Notes: a model not told the origin generated them from the sequence alone. A stretch of 19,635 nucleotides of DNA from Bacteroidota bacterium (GCA_023433205.1 JAEZDS010000137.1:1-19635), one strand, 5' to 3'. Counted from the first letter of the stretch, positions 7,662-15,030 are shown. Numbers and translations are program-made.

Positions 7662-7680
7662 CTCAGATCAGTTTTCTGAG
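7662..7680. terminator. Short hairpin between convergent receiver and Nudix genes
   Basis: CTCAGA (7662-7667) and TCTGAG (7675-7680) form a 6-bp stem with a 7-nt loop. It begins 3 nt after the receiver stop and overlaps the Nudix stop codon. No U-tract follows on either strand, so it is at best a weak bidirectional terminator. Confidence 0.3.
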
Positions 7681-8115
7681 CGTTGATTTAAAAAAGATCA
7701 GTTTAAAATTTTTCACGGGGATCGTTTCTCTCGACTTTCTGTGTCTTTCAATGATCCGCAGCATCTTTTGCCGTGCCGGTAATTTTTTGATCTCCTCATA
7801 AGTGAACCAGCGCGCCTGAATAGAGTGTTTGTCCTCATAGGTCTTCACCCTGCTATCGGCCACTGTACCGGTATAAAACAAGTGCAGTTTACTGGTAAAT
7901 AATCCTGAGTAGAATTTTATATAGAAGATCCCTTCCAGTCTCACTGTGCAGCCCGCCTCTTCTTCGGTTTCGCGGATCACCGCTTCGGCCGGATCCTCAT
8001 GTTTTTTTACATTACCGCCAGGCAGGAACCATTTCCCGCGCCACTTGTATCCGGCTTCCTGTATAAGCAGGTATCTCTCATCTTTTTCGATAAGCACAAA
8101 ACTCTTGATTATCAT
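7663..8115 (-). CDS. Nudix hydrolase
   Basis: 150 residues. A complete Nudix box, GX5EX7REUXEEXGU, lies at 34-56 (from G34 through E40, R48-E49, E52-E53 and G55). The metal-binding glutamates are all present. Upstream, GKWFLPGG (27-34) is the usual approach to the box. Such enzymes hydrolyse nucleoside diphosphates linked to another moiety, in the cytosol; the substrate cannot be told from sequence alone. The C-terminal 30 residues are basic (RHRKSRETIPVKNFKLIFFK). The gene is alone on its strand, convergent with the receiver gene 3 nt away, and separated by a 145-bp gap from the DUF3606 gene that faces the other way. Confidence 0.93.
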   Translation of the reverse strand: MIIKSFVLIEKDERYLLIQEAGYKWRGKWFLPGGNVKKHEDPAEAVIRETEEEAGCTVRLEGIFYIKFYSGLFTSKLHLFYTGTVADSRVKTYEDKHSIQARWFTYEEIKKLPARQKMLRIIERHRKSRETIPVKNFKLIFFKSTLRKLI

Positions 8116-8260
8116 TTGTTGGTGAATCAGTTTTAGAATGTGGAATTGCTACAATAAATATACACGCTTAAAATGGGTATTTTTTTCCCCGGTTAATTGC
8201 ATATAAGGGTAGCAGAGATAAGAGGAACCGGTTTTGCAGTACAATAGGTAAAAACTTCAC

Positions 8261-8488
8261 ATGGAAACCATAGACAATAGTTACGTGCATCCCGAAGAGG
8301 CATCAAATCTTGATTTCTGGGCAAAAAAATGGGGTACTTCTGTTAAAGAACTTCGAAACGCCATCCTTGAAACCGGATCGCTTGAGACCGGCAGATTAAA
8401 GGACTACCTGCACCGCGACAAATGGCTGAATCATCCGGTATCCAACACAGCCAAGCTATTAAAGGCTGGCATTAATCTCATTTTCTAG
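8261..8488 (+). CDS. DUF3606 family small protein
   Basis: 75 residues. The core LDFWAKKWGTSVKELRNAILETGSLETGRLKDYL (17-50) has the DUF3606 pattern: an aromatic-rich first helix, a G-T/V-S turn, then A..G...xRL..YL. The function of the family is unknown; members are frequent in stress-related accessory clusters of soil bacteria. The protein is cytosolic, with no signal or membrane segment. The SDR gene starts 4 nt after its stop, so the two belong to one transcript with topoisomerase IB. It also has a 25-residue extension past the domain that I do not recognise. Confidence 0.75.
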   Translation: METIDNSYVHPEEASNLDFWAKKWGTSVKELRNAILETGSLETGRLKDYLHRDKWLNHPVSNTAKLLKAGINLIF

Positions 8489-8492
8489 CTTT

Positions 8493-9362
8493 ATGCAAAA
8501 AGGAAACAAGAAAAAAAAGGTCAGAAAAAAACAAAGTCAGAACAGGCCGGGTCAGGAATCGAAGATGCGGCCGGAACCTGTTTACGATTATCCTAACCAG
8601 CCAGGCTCGGGAAAACTCAAAAATAAAGTGGCCGTAATTACCGGTGGCGACAGTGGCATTGGAAGAGCAGTGGCAGTTCTCTTCGCTAAAGAAGGAGCCG
8701 ATGTGGCTGTGCTTTACCTCAATGAACACAAGGACGCTAAAAAAACGAGGAAAGAAGTTGAGGACACATACGGTCGAAAATGTATGCTGATAGCTGGTGA
8801 TATAGCAGAGGAGAAATTCTGCAAAAAGGCAATCGGGCAGGTGCAGAAAAAATTCGGCAGAATAGACATCCTGGTGAATAATGCCGCAATGCACTATGAG
8901 GACCAGGACATAAAAGATGTGAGCTCCCGTGAACTGGAAAAAACATTCGGCACAAATATTTTCTCAATGTTTTATCTCTCCAAGGCAGCCATCGACCTTA
9001 TCCCCAAAGGCGGAGCTATCATCAACACCACTTCGGTAACGGCTTACCGGGGCAGTCCGCAGCTTATCAACTATGCAAGCACCAAAGGCGCCATAGTTTC
9101 TTTCACCAGAAGTCTGGCATCCAGTCTTGTTGAAAAGGAGATTCGTGTTAATGCTGTAGCGCCCGGCCCCATCTGGACCCCTCTGATACCCGCAAGTTTC
9201 GACGGAGAAAAAGCGGCCAAACACGGTAGTGATGTCCCCATGAAAAGGGCCGGTGAGCCTGTAGAGGTTGCGCCAAGTTACCTGTTCCTGGCCAGCCGCG
9301 ATTCGGCGTACATGACAGGTCAGGTTTTACACCCAAACGGAGGAGAAATAGTTAATGGCTGA
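8493..9362 (+). CDS. SDR oxidoreductase, general stress protein 39-like
   Basis: 289 residues. A basic N-terminal tail (1-40, very K/R/Q-rich, with RPGQESKMRPEP) precedes a classical short-chain dehydrogenase fold. The cofactor loop TGGDSGIG is at 50-57, NNAA at 129-132, N155, catalytic S181, and YASTK with Y194 and K198. The TGGDSGIGRAVA spelling plus the N-terminal PGxESxMxPxP motif is typical of the GSP39/YhdF/YdaD subfamily, NAD(P)-dependent enzymes induced by stress whose natural substrate is unclear. Its stop and the topoisomerase start share the A in TGATG (9360-9364), which implies translational coupling. Confidence 0.93.
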   Translation: MQKGNKKKKVRKKQSQNRPGQESKMRPEPVYDYPNQPGSGKLKNKVAVITGGDSGIGRAVAVLFAKEGADVAVLYLNEHKDAKKTRKEVEDTYGRKCMLIAGDIAEEKFCKKAIGQVQKKFGRIDILVNNAAMHYEDQDIKDVSSRELEKTFGTNIFSMFYLSKAAIDLIPKGGAIINTTSVTAYRGSPQLINYASTKGAIVSFTRSLASSLVEKEIRVNAVAPGPIWTPLIPASFDGEKAAKHGSDVPMKRAGEPVEVAPSYLFLASRDSAYMTGQVLHPNGGEIVNG

Positions 9363-10459
9363 TGTTTTTACTTGCAGAGGATATCCGATTAAACAAAAAA
9401 CAACTAAGGTCAATCGTCAATGATCCTGAAAAGAGCGCTGCAGCGTTTAATCTTGTATATGTTACGGATGACCAGAAAGGCATTACCCGCGTAAAAAAAG
9501 GAAAAACATTTGTGTACTTCGACGGAAAAAAAAGGGTCACCAGTTCACAGCAGCTGCAACGCATAAAAAGTCTTGTTATTCCTCCGGCATGGGAAAACGT
9601 ATGGATCTGCAGGCTGGAAAATGGTCACCTGCAGGCTACAGGTACCGATGCAAAAAAAAGAAAACAATACAAATATCATCTGCAGTGGAACGCGCTGCGC
9701 AACAACACCAAGTTTTACAGGTTGTACCATTTCGGGCAGGCTATACCCGCCATTCGCGCCAGCATAGAGAGTGATCTGGCTTTAAAAGGATTACCACTGA
9801 GAAAGGTGCTGGCTGCGGTGATCTGTATAATGGAGCGAACAAGCATCCGCGTTGGCAATGAGCTGTATGAAAAACTATATGGCTCATTTGGCCTCACCAC
9901 GCTAAAAGACAAACACGTGAAGGTAAATGGCTCTGAACTCTGTTTTAAGTTCAGGGGCAAAAAAGGGGTAATGCACAAAATTACTTTGAAGAGCCGGAAG
10001 CTGGCCAGGATAGTGAAACAATGCCGGGACATTCCCGGAAAGGAGCTTTTTCAGTACCAGGATGAGGAGGGCCGCTTTCAACGTATTGACTCGGGTCTGG
10101 TAAACGATTACATCAGGGAAATAAGCGGAGATGATTTTACCGCCAAAGACTTCAGAACCTGGGCAGGCACTGTGCAGGCGCTCATGGCTTTAAAAAAGTA
10201 TGGCGACTGCAGCTCGAAAAAGGATATCAGAAACTGCATTCTGAACGCGCTTGATACTGTGGCCGCCCATCTGGGCAACACCCGTTCTGTCTGCAAAAAG
10301 TATTACATCCATCCCCTGGTACTTTCGCTTTTTGAAAAAGGCAAACTAAAAAAATATCTGCGTGATTTCAGGGAAGACTGTGAACCTTTCGATCTGGCCT
10401 GTGAGGAGAAGATCCTGCTGAACATTCTTCAGAAAGAGTGCGGAGGGGCCAGAAATTAA
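9362..10459 (+). CDS. DNA topoisomerase IB (poxvirus/Deinococcus type)
   Basis: 365 residues, the usual size of small bacterial type IB topoisomerases. An N-terminal DNA-clamp domain with VIPPAWENVWIC (72-83) and TGTDAKKRKQYKYH (93-106) precedes the catalytic domain. Visible catalytic residues are R163 (SIRVGNELY), K200 (FRGKKG), R265 (DFRTWAGT), N306 (AAHLGNT) and the nucleophile Y315 (YYIHP). In vaccinia enzyme the fourth residue is His265; Asn here, nine residues before the Tyr, agrees with the Deinococcus-type enzymes. It relaxes supercoils through a 3'-phosphotyrosine link, without ATP. Start overlaps the SDR stop by one base. The second codon and following residues (MFLLAEDIRL) are plausible, but the start is chosen by the overlap. 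Confidence 0.93.
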   Translation: MFLLAEDIRLNKKQLRSIVNDPEKSAAAFNLVYVTDDQKGITRVKKGKTFVYFDGKKRVTSSQQLQRIKSLVIPPAWENVWICRLENGHLQATGTDAKKRKQYKYHLQWNALRNNTKFYRLYHFGQAIPAIRASIESDLALKGLPLRKVLAAVICIMERTSIRVGNELYEKLYGSFGLTTLKDKHVKVNGSELCFKFRGKKGVMHKITLKSRKLARIVKQCRDIPGKELFQYQDEEGRFQRIDSGLVNDYIREISGDDFTAKDFRTWAGTVQALMALKKYGDCSSKKDIRNCILNALDTVAAHLGNTRSVCKKYYIHPLVLSLFEKGKLKKYLRDFREDCEPFDLACEEKILLNILQKECGGARN

Positions 10460-10468
10460 TGCGGAAAA

Positions 10469-10490
10469 TTTTACCCGCTAAGGGGTAAAA
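10469..10490. terminator. Perfect 8-bp stem-loop after topoisomerase IB
   Basis: TTTTACCC (10469-10476) and GGGTAAAA (10483-10490) pair perfectly around a 6-nt loop, 10 nt after the topoisomerase stop. The stem is AT-rich at its base and is followed by only a short A run rather than T, so it is an imperfect intrinsic terminator. It could instead be an operator for the downstream lipoprotein gene. Confidence 0.4.
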
Positions 10491-10589
10491 ACGCTGGTCT
10501 GGTACATGCAGGAAGAGGCAAGGCTTCTTTTCAATGGCTTGATGGCACGCTTTTTTGTACTTCACAGCATAAACTTAAAAAACAATAAA

Positions 10590-11228
10590 ATGAACACTAT
10601 TAAACATTTAACACTGCGCACACTTATTATCTGTCTGGGCATAACAATGGCAACTTCCTGTACGAATGATTCGCCAAGCCAGGATTCTAAAGAACATGCT
10701 GAAGAAATGAACGAGGAAAAATTCGGCAAGGAAGGTGAAAAAGACGCCGACCGTGTAATTGAGTTGTATGGCGCAAACCTGTATGAATTAAAAGTATCTG
10801 AAGAGGCAGTTAACAAAGCAAGCACTGCAGATGTTAAACAGCTGGCCTCAATGATGGTGAAGGCACATGGTAAAATGACCGCCGACCTGCAGCAACTGGC
10901 TACACGCAAGGGCATAACTTTGCCCGGTGAACTTACCAACGATCAACTGCGTGACATGGATAATCTTAAAGACAAGACCGGGCTGGATTATGACAAAGAG
11001 TATCTAGATCAGATGAAAAATAAGCATGAAGATTCGATCGACAAACTTGAAAAGACTTCAGAGAAATCTGAAGATGCTGAGATCAAACAGTGGGCAAGTC
11101 AGTCGGTACCTGAGGTTCGTTCGCACCTTGACATGATTGAGGCTACCAAATCAACCGTGAAGGATAAGAAAAAAGACACCCGCACTATGGATAACAAGTC
11201 AAACAAAACAGGCTCTGACAGGAGCTAG
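10590..11228 (+). CDS. DUF4142 family lipoprotein
   Basis: 212 residues from the ATG at 10590. This start gives a clean lipoprotein signal, MNTIKHLTLRTLIICLGITM followed by ATSC, with Cys24 as lipidation site; the in-frame ATG at 10506 would add 28 residues before the signal and is disfavoured. After an acidic linker, the DUF4142 ferritin-like helical domain begins near ADRVIELYGANLYELKVSEEA and continues through AHGKMTADLQQLA, DKEYLDQMKNKHEDSIDKLEK and VPEVRSHLDMIE. The His residues in helix contexts (KAHGKM, NKHEDS, RSHLDM) are conserved in the family, whose function is unknown. The C-terminal 30 residues are K/D/T/S-rich. Exported to the envelope. A strong terminator follows. Confidence 0.85.
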   Translation: MNTIKHLTLRTLIICLGITMATSCTNDSPSQDSKEHAEEMNEEKFGKEGEKDADRVIELYGANLYELKVSEEAVNKASTADVKQLASMMVKAHGKMTADLQQLATRKGITLPGELTNDQLRDMDNLKDKTGLDYDKEYLDQMKNKHEDSIDKLEKTSEKSEDAEIKQWASQSVPEVRSHLDMIEATKSTVKDKKKDTRTMDNKSNKTGSDRS

Positions 11229-11246
11229 TTCATAAAAATTATCAGG

Positions 11247-11281
11247 AAGCTGCCTCCGGAAAAAGAGGCAGCTTTTTTTTT
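11247..11281. terminator. Rho-independent terminator after the DUF4142 gene
   Basis: AAGCTGCCTC (11247-11256) pairs with GAGGCAGCTT (11265-11274) around an 8-nt loop and runs into nine T residues (11273-11281). This is a strong terminator for the plus strand. The T-run also provides the stop region of the convergent receiver-PP2C gene; on the minus strand only a modest AT-rich stretch follows the stem. Confidence 0.9.
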
Positions 11282-12494
11282 ATAGTTCTGCACCTAACAA
11301 CAATATATCGTCGGTCTGATCCAGATTTCGCTGCCAGCGATGCAGCCAGTGAGTAAGTACGATAGATTGTTCTTCAAGCCCAAAAGAGAGTGACCTTTCC
11401 AGAATTTTCAGCAGGTTCCTTGTCATCATCCGCTTTCCCCTTGCACCACCGAACTGATCGGCATAACCATCGGTAAACATATAAATTACGTCGCCCGGCT
11501 TGTAAGACACAGAATGGTTAGTGAAGTGCAGATCACTTTCTGCATGAAGCCCTCCTATACCGAACTTGTTACCTTTAATAAGCTCAAGGTGCCTTGCTTT
11601 TCTGAAATACACAAGGTGCCGGTTTGCACCCGCGAACTGTAGCTCAGCCGAATTTTTGTTAAGCGTGCAGATTGCGATATCCATGCCATCGCAGCGCTGA
11701 TTGGAAGTATCCTGTTTAAGTGCCTTGCGCACGCCCAGGTTCAGATGATACAATATGTTGGAAGGTTTTGTTTCGCCATTAACGTTAACAATCTCATGTA
11801 ATATCCCCGAACCTATCATACTCATTAACGCTCCCGGCACACCATGGCCGGTACAGTCAGCTACCACCACCACCAGCAAACCATCTTTTTCTCCAAACCA
11901 GTAAAAATCACCGCTAACGATATCTTTTGGCCTGAAAATTATAAAGGAGCGGTCAAAGTACTTTGCCAGGATCTGTTTATCAGGCAACATGGCCTCCTGT
12001 ATCAGCTTGGCATACTTAAGACTGTCGGTAAGGCTTTTATTGTATTGTTCAATTTTGTTATACGCCAGCTGTAATTTTGTGTGAAGTGATTCAACTTCGC
12101 GTTTCTCTCGCTGCGCATGGGTTCGGCTGCAAATATTGTTGATGACTGTGGGAAGCCGCATCATACTATCCTTAAGAATATAATCGTCGGCCCCTGCCTT
12201 CATACATTCAACAGCGAACTCTTCTGAAGCCGCGCCGGTAACCAGTACAAAAGGCACATCAGGTATTGATTTCCTTGCTACGTTCAGGGCCTCAAGTGAA
12301 CTGAATTTCGGCACCGACTGATCAGAGAGAATAATATCAGGATTATAATTATGGATCTCTGAAAGAAAATGTTCGCGTGTCTGCACCCAGTGCAGTTCAT
12401 GCCTAACATTTGCGCGGGTAAGCGTGTGCATAACCATCTCCGCGCCATCAAGACTCTCTTCCAGTAACAGGATCCTCAGCACCTTATTTTTCAT
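11280..12494 (-). CDS. Response regulator with PP2C/SpoIIE-type phosphatase output
   Basis: 404 residues from the ATG at 12494; a TTG at 12512 would add six residues and is less likely. The receiver (1-120) has an unusual Glu-Glu acidic pair (E12-E13), phosphoacceptor D58 (LSDQSVP), T86 and K108 (YILKDS). A coiled linker (about 128-160) leads to a SpoIIE/PP2C domain with FRPKDIVSGDFYW, VVADCTGHGVPGALMSMIG, MFTDGYADQFGG and DQTDDILLL, which carry the metal-binding aspartates. Relatives (RsbU, RssB-like) dephosphorylate anti-sigma-factor antagonists in partner-switching pathways; no STAS protein or RsbW-type kinase is in this window. Convergent with the DUF4142 lipoprotein gene and located in the stress-type gene set. 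Confidence 0.95.
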   Translation of the reverse strand: MKNKVLRILLLEESLDGAEMVMHTLTRANVRHELHWVQTREHFLSEIHNYNPDIILSDQSVPKFSSLEALNVARKSIPDVPFVLVTGAASEEFAVECMKAGADDYILKDSMMRLPTVINNICSRTHAQREKREVESLHTKLQLAYNKIEQYNKSLTDSLKYAKLIQEAMLPDKQILAKYFDRSFIIFRPKDIVSGDFYWFGEKDGLLVVVVADCTGHGVPGALMSMIGSGILHEIVNVNGETKPSNILYHLNLGVRKALKQDTSNQRCDGMDIAICTLNKNSAELQFAGANRHLVYFRKARHLELIKGNKFGIGGLHAESDLHFTNHSVSYKPGDVIYMFTDGYADQFGGARGKRMMTRNLLKILERSLSFGLEEQSIVLTHWLHRWQRNLDQTDDILLLGAEL

Positions 12495-12726
12495 AATAAC
12501 AGCGCCGTTCAATTTTAGGGTTAAGCCGCCACCATTTTAAATCAGTTACCTGCACGGCCGGTGAACCTCACAAAGCCATTTTAGTGATGGTATTATTTCT
12601 GTAAAAATAAACCATTCGCAAGTAACTACCCTCATTAATACAAATTATTAAAGGCGTAAAAAGTCCTATTCGTCATTAAATACAGGTGATAAAGCTAAAA
12701 ATCATCATTTACAAAAATTGAAGATG
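12495..12726. other. Non-coding leader region upstream of the receiver-PP2C gene
   Basis: AT-rich, no convincing gene in either direction. It must contain the promoter for the leftward receiver-PP2C gene. A weak AT stem (TTATTT 12593-12598 with AAATAA 12605-12610) is visible, but no clear TAnnTTTG box on the reverse strand. Confidence 0.5.
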
Positions 12727-12757
12727 AAAAAAGCCCGCTTATTCATCGGGCTTTTTT
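12727..12757. terminator. Bidirectional rho-independent terminator
   Basis: AAAAAAGCCCG (12727-12737) pairs perfectly with CGGGCTTTTTT (12747-12757) around a 9-nt loop. Reading leftward it lies 19 nt past the stop of the disordered-protein gene and ends in a T-run on that strand, so it should terminate that gene. It is symmetrical and would also stop rightward transcription. Confidence 0.93.
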
Positions 12758-12776
12758 GTTCTAACTATTTGGTTTT

Positions 12777-14090
12777 TTACCACCGTCTTCTTCCCTGGCC
12801 TCCTCTTTCCTGGCGGCCTCCTCCCCTTCTGCGGCGGCTGTTATCCTCACCGAAACGGCTATCTCTTTCGTTTGGCCGCTCATAATCACTGGGTCCTCTG
12901 TAATCATCGCGCTCATCCTGCGAGCGGGATCTGTAATTTTCACGTCTGTCGTCATCGTAGGTGCGGCGTGAACGGCCCCCATCGTCTCGGCCGGGAAACT
13001 GGTTGTAATCCCGGTTCATCTGGTTTGAGCCGCTGTTGTAACCGTCGGTTCCATACTGATAGCCACGGCTGAATGAGCGCTCCCTGGCATTTTCGCCCTC
13101 AAAGTCGCGATCTCTCATGCGATTGCCGCTTGAAAAAGGCCCATCGAACTCTGAGCCATAGTTATCATAATTCCTGTTTCCGTACTGACCGTCTCCGCCA
13201 AATTCCCTGTCGTCGTAATGTGGATTTTCATAATCGGAATACTGGCCGCTGTTGTTTCTTTGCCAGTGCTGGTGATCCTCGTCACGGTATTGCTGGGTGC
13301 CGTAATACGAGCTGTCACTGCCATAGGCGTCGTAACCCTGGTTTCTGTTGCTGTAACGATCGCCTTCAGAACCTCTTCCATAACGTTCGTAATCGTTAAA
13401 ACGATCTCGCTGCTCATCTCTGTTCCTGTAATAATTGCGCTCGTTGCGATCGTCTTCCCTTCGCCATCCGTAGCTGTCTTGTGCTGTACCAGGCGAAGTC
13501 CGGCGTCTTTCATTTTCGCCGCGCCTGCTCTCGCGCTCATTGTTGCCCCACTGACTTGCAGGGGCCCAGTTGCGGCTACTGCCCTGGCCTCCACGACGTC
13601 TGCCTCCATCGCCACCCATCTGATTATTGCGCGGATCGTAACTTCCTCTTGTGAACTGCGCGCCCTGATCGTTATTCAGTGTATCCCAATCGCGCGAATA
13701 CTCTTCATCCTCCCATTCCAATGAACGACCCTGACTGCCCTGATTCCTGCGGCTGCGCTGTTCTCCGTCGGTACGCCTGCGTCCCGTGAAATCGTCATCC
13801 TTTCTTCTTCCGTCTGTGTCTCCGCTTTCTCCTGAATACTTTGTTTCGTTTACGCCTTTCTTAACATCGGCCCCGTCGGATTTATTACCTGAAACCTTGT
13901 TGTCAGCACTGGAGTGATCACTTCCCTGGTTAGAGAATGAAGTTCTGCTTTTTTCCTGCTCGCTCTTATCTGCGCTGCCTTCTGCTTTGGATTTTTCTGC
14001 TGAGCCTGATTGAGAAGGATCAGGTTTTGCACCGTTTGAGTGTTCATCGTTGCCGGATGTTGAGTCTTTTTTGTTTCTGATGCTTGCCAT
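12777..14090 (-). CDS. Intrinsically disordered R/G/D/Y/N-rich protein, function unknown
   Basis: 437 residues from ATG 14090 (MASIRNKKD), preceded by an A/T-rich leader; a longer reading to 14186 would add 32 hydrophobic-looking residues encoded by the leader and is rejected. I do not recognise a family. There are three composition zones. About 1-95 is rich in S, K, D, E, G and N without aromatics. About 96-410 is dominated by R, D, G, N, Y and E, with recurring DRY/RNRD, YGSD and YGxxxY patterns, almost no aliphatic residues and no Cys. The last 19 residues are RRRRGGGRQERGGQGRRRW, an RGG-box-like tail. Alternating Arg and Tyr in a Gly/Asn background resembles RNA-binding, condensate-forming proteins. 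A desiccation or nucleic-acid protection role is inference. It lies downstream of a receiver gene on the same strand. Confidence 0.85.
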   Translation of the reverse strand: MASIRNKKDSTSGNDEHSNGAKPDPSQSGSAEKSKAEGSADKSEQEKSRTSFSNQGSDHSSADNKVSGNKSDGADVKKGVNETKYSGESGDTDGRRKDDDFTGRRRTDGEQRSRRNQGSQGRSLEWEDEEYSRDWDTLNNDQGAQFTRGSYDPRNNQMGGDGGRRRGGQGSSRNWAPASQWGNNERESRRGENERRRTSPGTAQDSYGWRREDDRNERNYYRNRDEQRDRFNDYERYGRGSEGDRYSNRNQGYDAYGSDSSYYGTQQYRDEDHQHWQRNNSGQYSDYENPHYDDREFGGDGQYGNRNYDNYGSEFDGPFSSGNRMRDRDFEGENARERSFSRGYQYGTDGYNSGSNQMNRDYNQFPGRDDGGRSRRTYDDDRRENYRSRSQDERDDYRGPSDYERPNERDSRFGEDNSRRRRGGGRQERGGQGRRRW

Positions 14091-14213
14091 AATAAAATGT
14101 TTTAGTGGTTTTGTAAGCTGACTGTACTGAATCTGACAAAAACATGCCAGAGGGAAATTGGGACAGATTAATGCCCATAAAAACAATTTAGCAACAACAA
14201 AAACGGGGAAATA

Positions 14214-14235
14214 GTGTGGAGATTATAATCCACAC
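14214..14235. terminator. Hairpin behind the receiver gene at 14240
   Basis: GTGTGGA (14214-14220) and TCCACAC (14229-14235) form a 7-bp stem with an 8-nt AT-rich loop, immediately after the stop of the leftward receiver gene. A T-rich stretch follows only about 10 nt later on that strand, so it may be a weak terminator or attenuator between this receiver and the disordered-protein gene, or an operator for the latter. Confidence 0.45.
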
Positions 14236-14239
14236 AATA

Positions 14240-14602
14240 TCAGGCGGCGTTACTTTTATTGATGAGCTCCACTATCGAGTTAACATTGATTGGCTTAATC
14301 AGATAGTGGATCCGGGGGCTTTCGGCCCGGCGTTCAGAGTCGGGATTAGCGCTGATATTAATGATCCTGACCCCCTGTACGGTCTCAAAAATGTGGTGAT
14401 TGTGCTCCCATCCAAGTCCATCGGGCAGGTTGTTATCCAGAATTACCCAGTCGGGTTTAAGCTGCGAGATACCCGCCAGTCCGGCCTTAAGGGTATAAAA
14501 GGACTCAACATGGAAGCCCTGGGCTTTCAGCATGCTTGATAACAAAAAACACAGATCCTGCTCATCGTCAACAATCACTATTTTGGTTTTCACAGAGGCC
14601 AT
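14240..14602 (-). CDS. Stand-alone response-regulator receiver
   Basis: 120 residues, a bare CheY-like domain. Acidic pair D12-D13, phosphoacceptor D56 (WVILDNNLPDG), S84 in the switch position (INISANPD), and K103 (YLIKP). The LDNNLPDGLGW spelling is typical of single-domain receivers of Bacteroidota. No output domain, so it should act by contact with another protein or as a phosphate sink. It precedes the disordered-protein gene on the same strand with a 149-bp gap that holds a hairpin, and it diverges from the YtxH-like gene. No cognate kinase is adjacent. Confidence 0.93.
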   Translation of the reverse strand: MASVKTKIVIVDDEQDLCFLLSSMLKAQGFHVESFYTLKAGLAGISQLKPDWVILDNNLPDGLGWEHNHHIFETVQGVRIINISANPDSERRAESPRIHYLIKPINVNSIVELINKSNAA

Positions 14603-14606
14603 AAAA

Positions 14607-14639
14607 TTGGTGAGTATAAATATCTACAATTTAGTTTTG
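14607..14639 (+). promoter_or_regulatory. Candidate Bacteroidota-type promoter for the YtxH-like gene
   Basis: TAGTTTTG at 14632-14639 matches the Bacteroidota -7 consensus TAnnTTTG, and TTG at 14607-14609 lies 22 nt upstream, close to the usual -33 spacing of about 19-21. It is 88 nt before the ATG at 14728. The match is short, so chance is possible. Confidence 0.35.
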
Positions 14640-14727
14640 AATCTACAATATTCCAGAACTCCCATACAACATTGGTGCTAGCCGGGCTGGCATCCAAATA
14701 GACGGTAAAAGAATAAAAAAACTAACA

Positions 14728-15030
14728 ATGAAAAAAATGAGAACTGACACAAAAAAGATGAAAATCAATCCAAAATTAGCTATGAACTCCAATACCAGTA
14801 TGATCATGGGTGTGGCAGCTGCCGGAGTGGCGGGATTTGCGCTGGGAATGTTACTGGCCCCCAAAAAAGGAAGCGACCTTCGTGGAGGCATATTGGATTC
14901 ACTAAACGACCTGAACAATAATGTGTCGGATCTGCTGGAGGAGGGACGTGAAAAACTCCGTTCGCTAACCGGTGGAACCCAATCACAGGATTTTCAGGGC
15001 AACAAACCTCATAAACAGGCAGTTTCTTAA
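14728..15030 (+). CDS. YtxH-like small membrane-associated stress protein
   Basis: 100 residues as written from ATG 14728; in-frame ATGs at 14737, 14758 and 14782 are alternatives, the last giving 82 residues. A single glycine/alanine-rich hydrophobic helix, MGVAAAGVAGFALGMLLAPKKGSDLRGG (about 27-54), followed by a K-K-G-x-x-R/L turn, is the YtxH signature. An amphipathic helix with LNDLNNNVSDLLEEGREKLRSL then follows. YtxH relatives are stress-induced in Bacillus; biochemical function is unknown. The stop TAA is part of TTAA shared with the stop of the convergent receiver gene and sits in a hairpin loop. Confidence 0.85.
   Translation: MKKMRTDTKKMKINPKLAMNSNTSMIMGVAAAGVAGFALGMLLAPKKGSDLRGGILDSLNDLNNNVSDLLEEGREKLRSLTGGTQSQDFQGNKPHKQAVS

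Noticed and set aside
8226..8233. AACCGGTT palindrome before the DUF3606 gene
   Set aside because: Only 8 bp, expected by chance at this scale, and not associated with a promoter box that I can identify.
10506..10589. Upstream ATG extending the DUF4142 lipoprotein by 28 residues
   Set aside because: It would bury the lipoprotein signal peptide in the middle of the chain; ATG 10590 gives a normal signal and lipobox.
12724..12790. Short rightward frame starting MKKARLFIGLFC across the terminator
   Set aside because: The codons are the terminator stem itself; the frame runs into the opposite gene without any protein-like pattern.
13115..13724. Long open frames of about 166-168 codons overlapping the disordered-protein gene, one on each strand
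   Set aside because: They arise from the skewed Arg/Gly/Asp/Asn codon composition of the real gene; their translations are monotonous (Ala/Thr/Met or Ile/Val runs), with no domain or start-site support.
14091..14186. N-terminal extension of the disordered protein (MFLWALICPNFPLACFCQ...)
   Set aside because: Hydrophobic, Cys-containing and unlike the rest; it matches untranslated leader, and ATG 14090 is well placed.
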